From the NCBI GenBank assembly GCA_029237695.1, contig CM055278.1, forward strand, positions 78,451,817 through 78,515,816: a stretch of DNA of 64,000 bases, written 5' to 3'. This document shows positions 63,897 through 64,000 of this stretch, piece after piece. Below the pieces are notes generated by a model, which made no database searches, had not been told where the DNA came from, and saw only the letters and a program-made list of their open reading frames with translations. The position numbers and the translations under genes are program-made. The DNA comes from Conchocele bisecta (lineage: Eukaryota > Mollusca > Bivalvia > Lucinida > Thyasiridae). Every line of letters begins with the position of its first letter. Position 1 is the stretch's first letter.

Positions 63897-64000
63897 TGTT
63901 TGTCATGTTAGAGTGTTGTTTCTTCCTCTTACAACCGATCTGAGAGAGCTTGTGACCAGAGCTCAAGATAAGTTTTGTACCCAAAGAGTTCAAATTCAAT
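63897..64000 (+). other. Start of INTS6 3'UTR, with MITE-A from 63957
   Basis: 104 bases follow the stop before the window ends. No AATAAA is visible, so the polyadenylation site lies outside. From 63957 the sequence is the 5' end of a MITE-A copy (CAGAGCTCAAGATAAG, then the GTACC..AAAGAG subterminal region). If the transcript extends through it, the mature mRNA carries transposon sequence. Confidence 0.7.

Overview
This is 64 kb of an animal nuclear genome, almost certainly a bivalve mollusc. The grounds for that are a spliced plus-strand gene with animal-type introns, AT-rich introns packed with short transposons, and two SINE-like families whose tails (a 'CCTTAGCTGTTG' block, then 'CCGTTAAAC' or 'ACGTTAAAC', in one family followed by 'AAACAAACAAAC') I associate with bivalve genomes. 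No bacterial gene, operon, CRISPR array, rRNA or tRNA gene was seen.

One host gene fills the window. It is the Integrator complex subunit 6 gene (INTS6, also DICE1/DDX26), read from sixteen exons on the plus strand between 3018 and 63896. Every exon has AG/GT borders and the reading phase carries through all fifteen introns. The joined exons give 834 residues plus a stop: the back half of the von Willebrand factor A domain, the conserved INTS6 middle, a basic/proline-rich and acidic linker, and the C-terminal helical domain shared by INTS6/INTS6L/SAGE1. The first exon or exons (start codon and the DxSxS metal site, about 60-65 residues) lie upstream of the window. Exonic sequence is 2505 bases, about 4% of the window.

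The introns (1.15 to 9.8 kb) are a layered transposon deposit. Recognisable groups are: two SINE-like retroposons sharing a 3' tail (S1, S2); a 338-bp MITE ending in CAGAGCTCCAGATAAG (MITE-A) with relatives B and D; a palindromic MITE ending in GGCCGTTTCACTAAACTT (MITE-C); TTAA-flanked foldback MITEs (piggyBac-like); four TA-flanked families starting CAGT (pogo/Tc1-like); hAT-type elements, one with a perfect 8-bp target duplication and one with a relic BED-finger reading frame; and a family ending in TACCGTATTT..GCCGTGTAT from 1.3 to 4.2 kb. Several are nested, so relative ages can be read. No intact transposase or reverse transcriptase was found.

Tandem arrays form the second layer: a 26-bp array (6.8-7.3 kb), an inverted G/C-tract array (4.2-6.2 kb), a 4.1-kb array of a 30-bp unit that appears to have grown from the subterminal part of MITE-A (13.6-17.8 kb), a 14/15-bp GC-rich array starting inside the splice donor of exon 9 (37.0-38.5 kb), a 45-bp array (42.1-42.3 kb), and 162-bp and 441-bp arrays inside mobile elements. 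The long open frames in these arrays come from repeat periodicity and are not genes. Region by region: 1-3 kb upstream intron; 3-12.7 kb VWA exons 1-4; 12.7-24.6 kb array, a 39-nt exon and a 4.2-kb foldback element; 24.6-42 kb conserved core exons 6-11 with nested transposons; 42-57.6 kb exons 12-14, a 9.8-kb intron and a GC-rich hairpin cluster; 57.6-64 kb hAT and pogo-like elements, C-terminal exons and the start of the 3'UTR.
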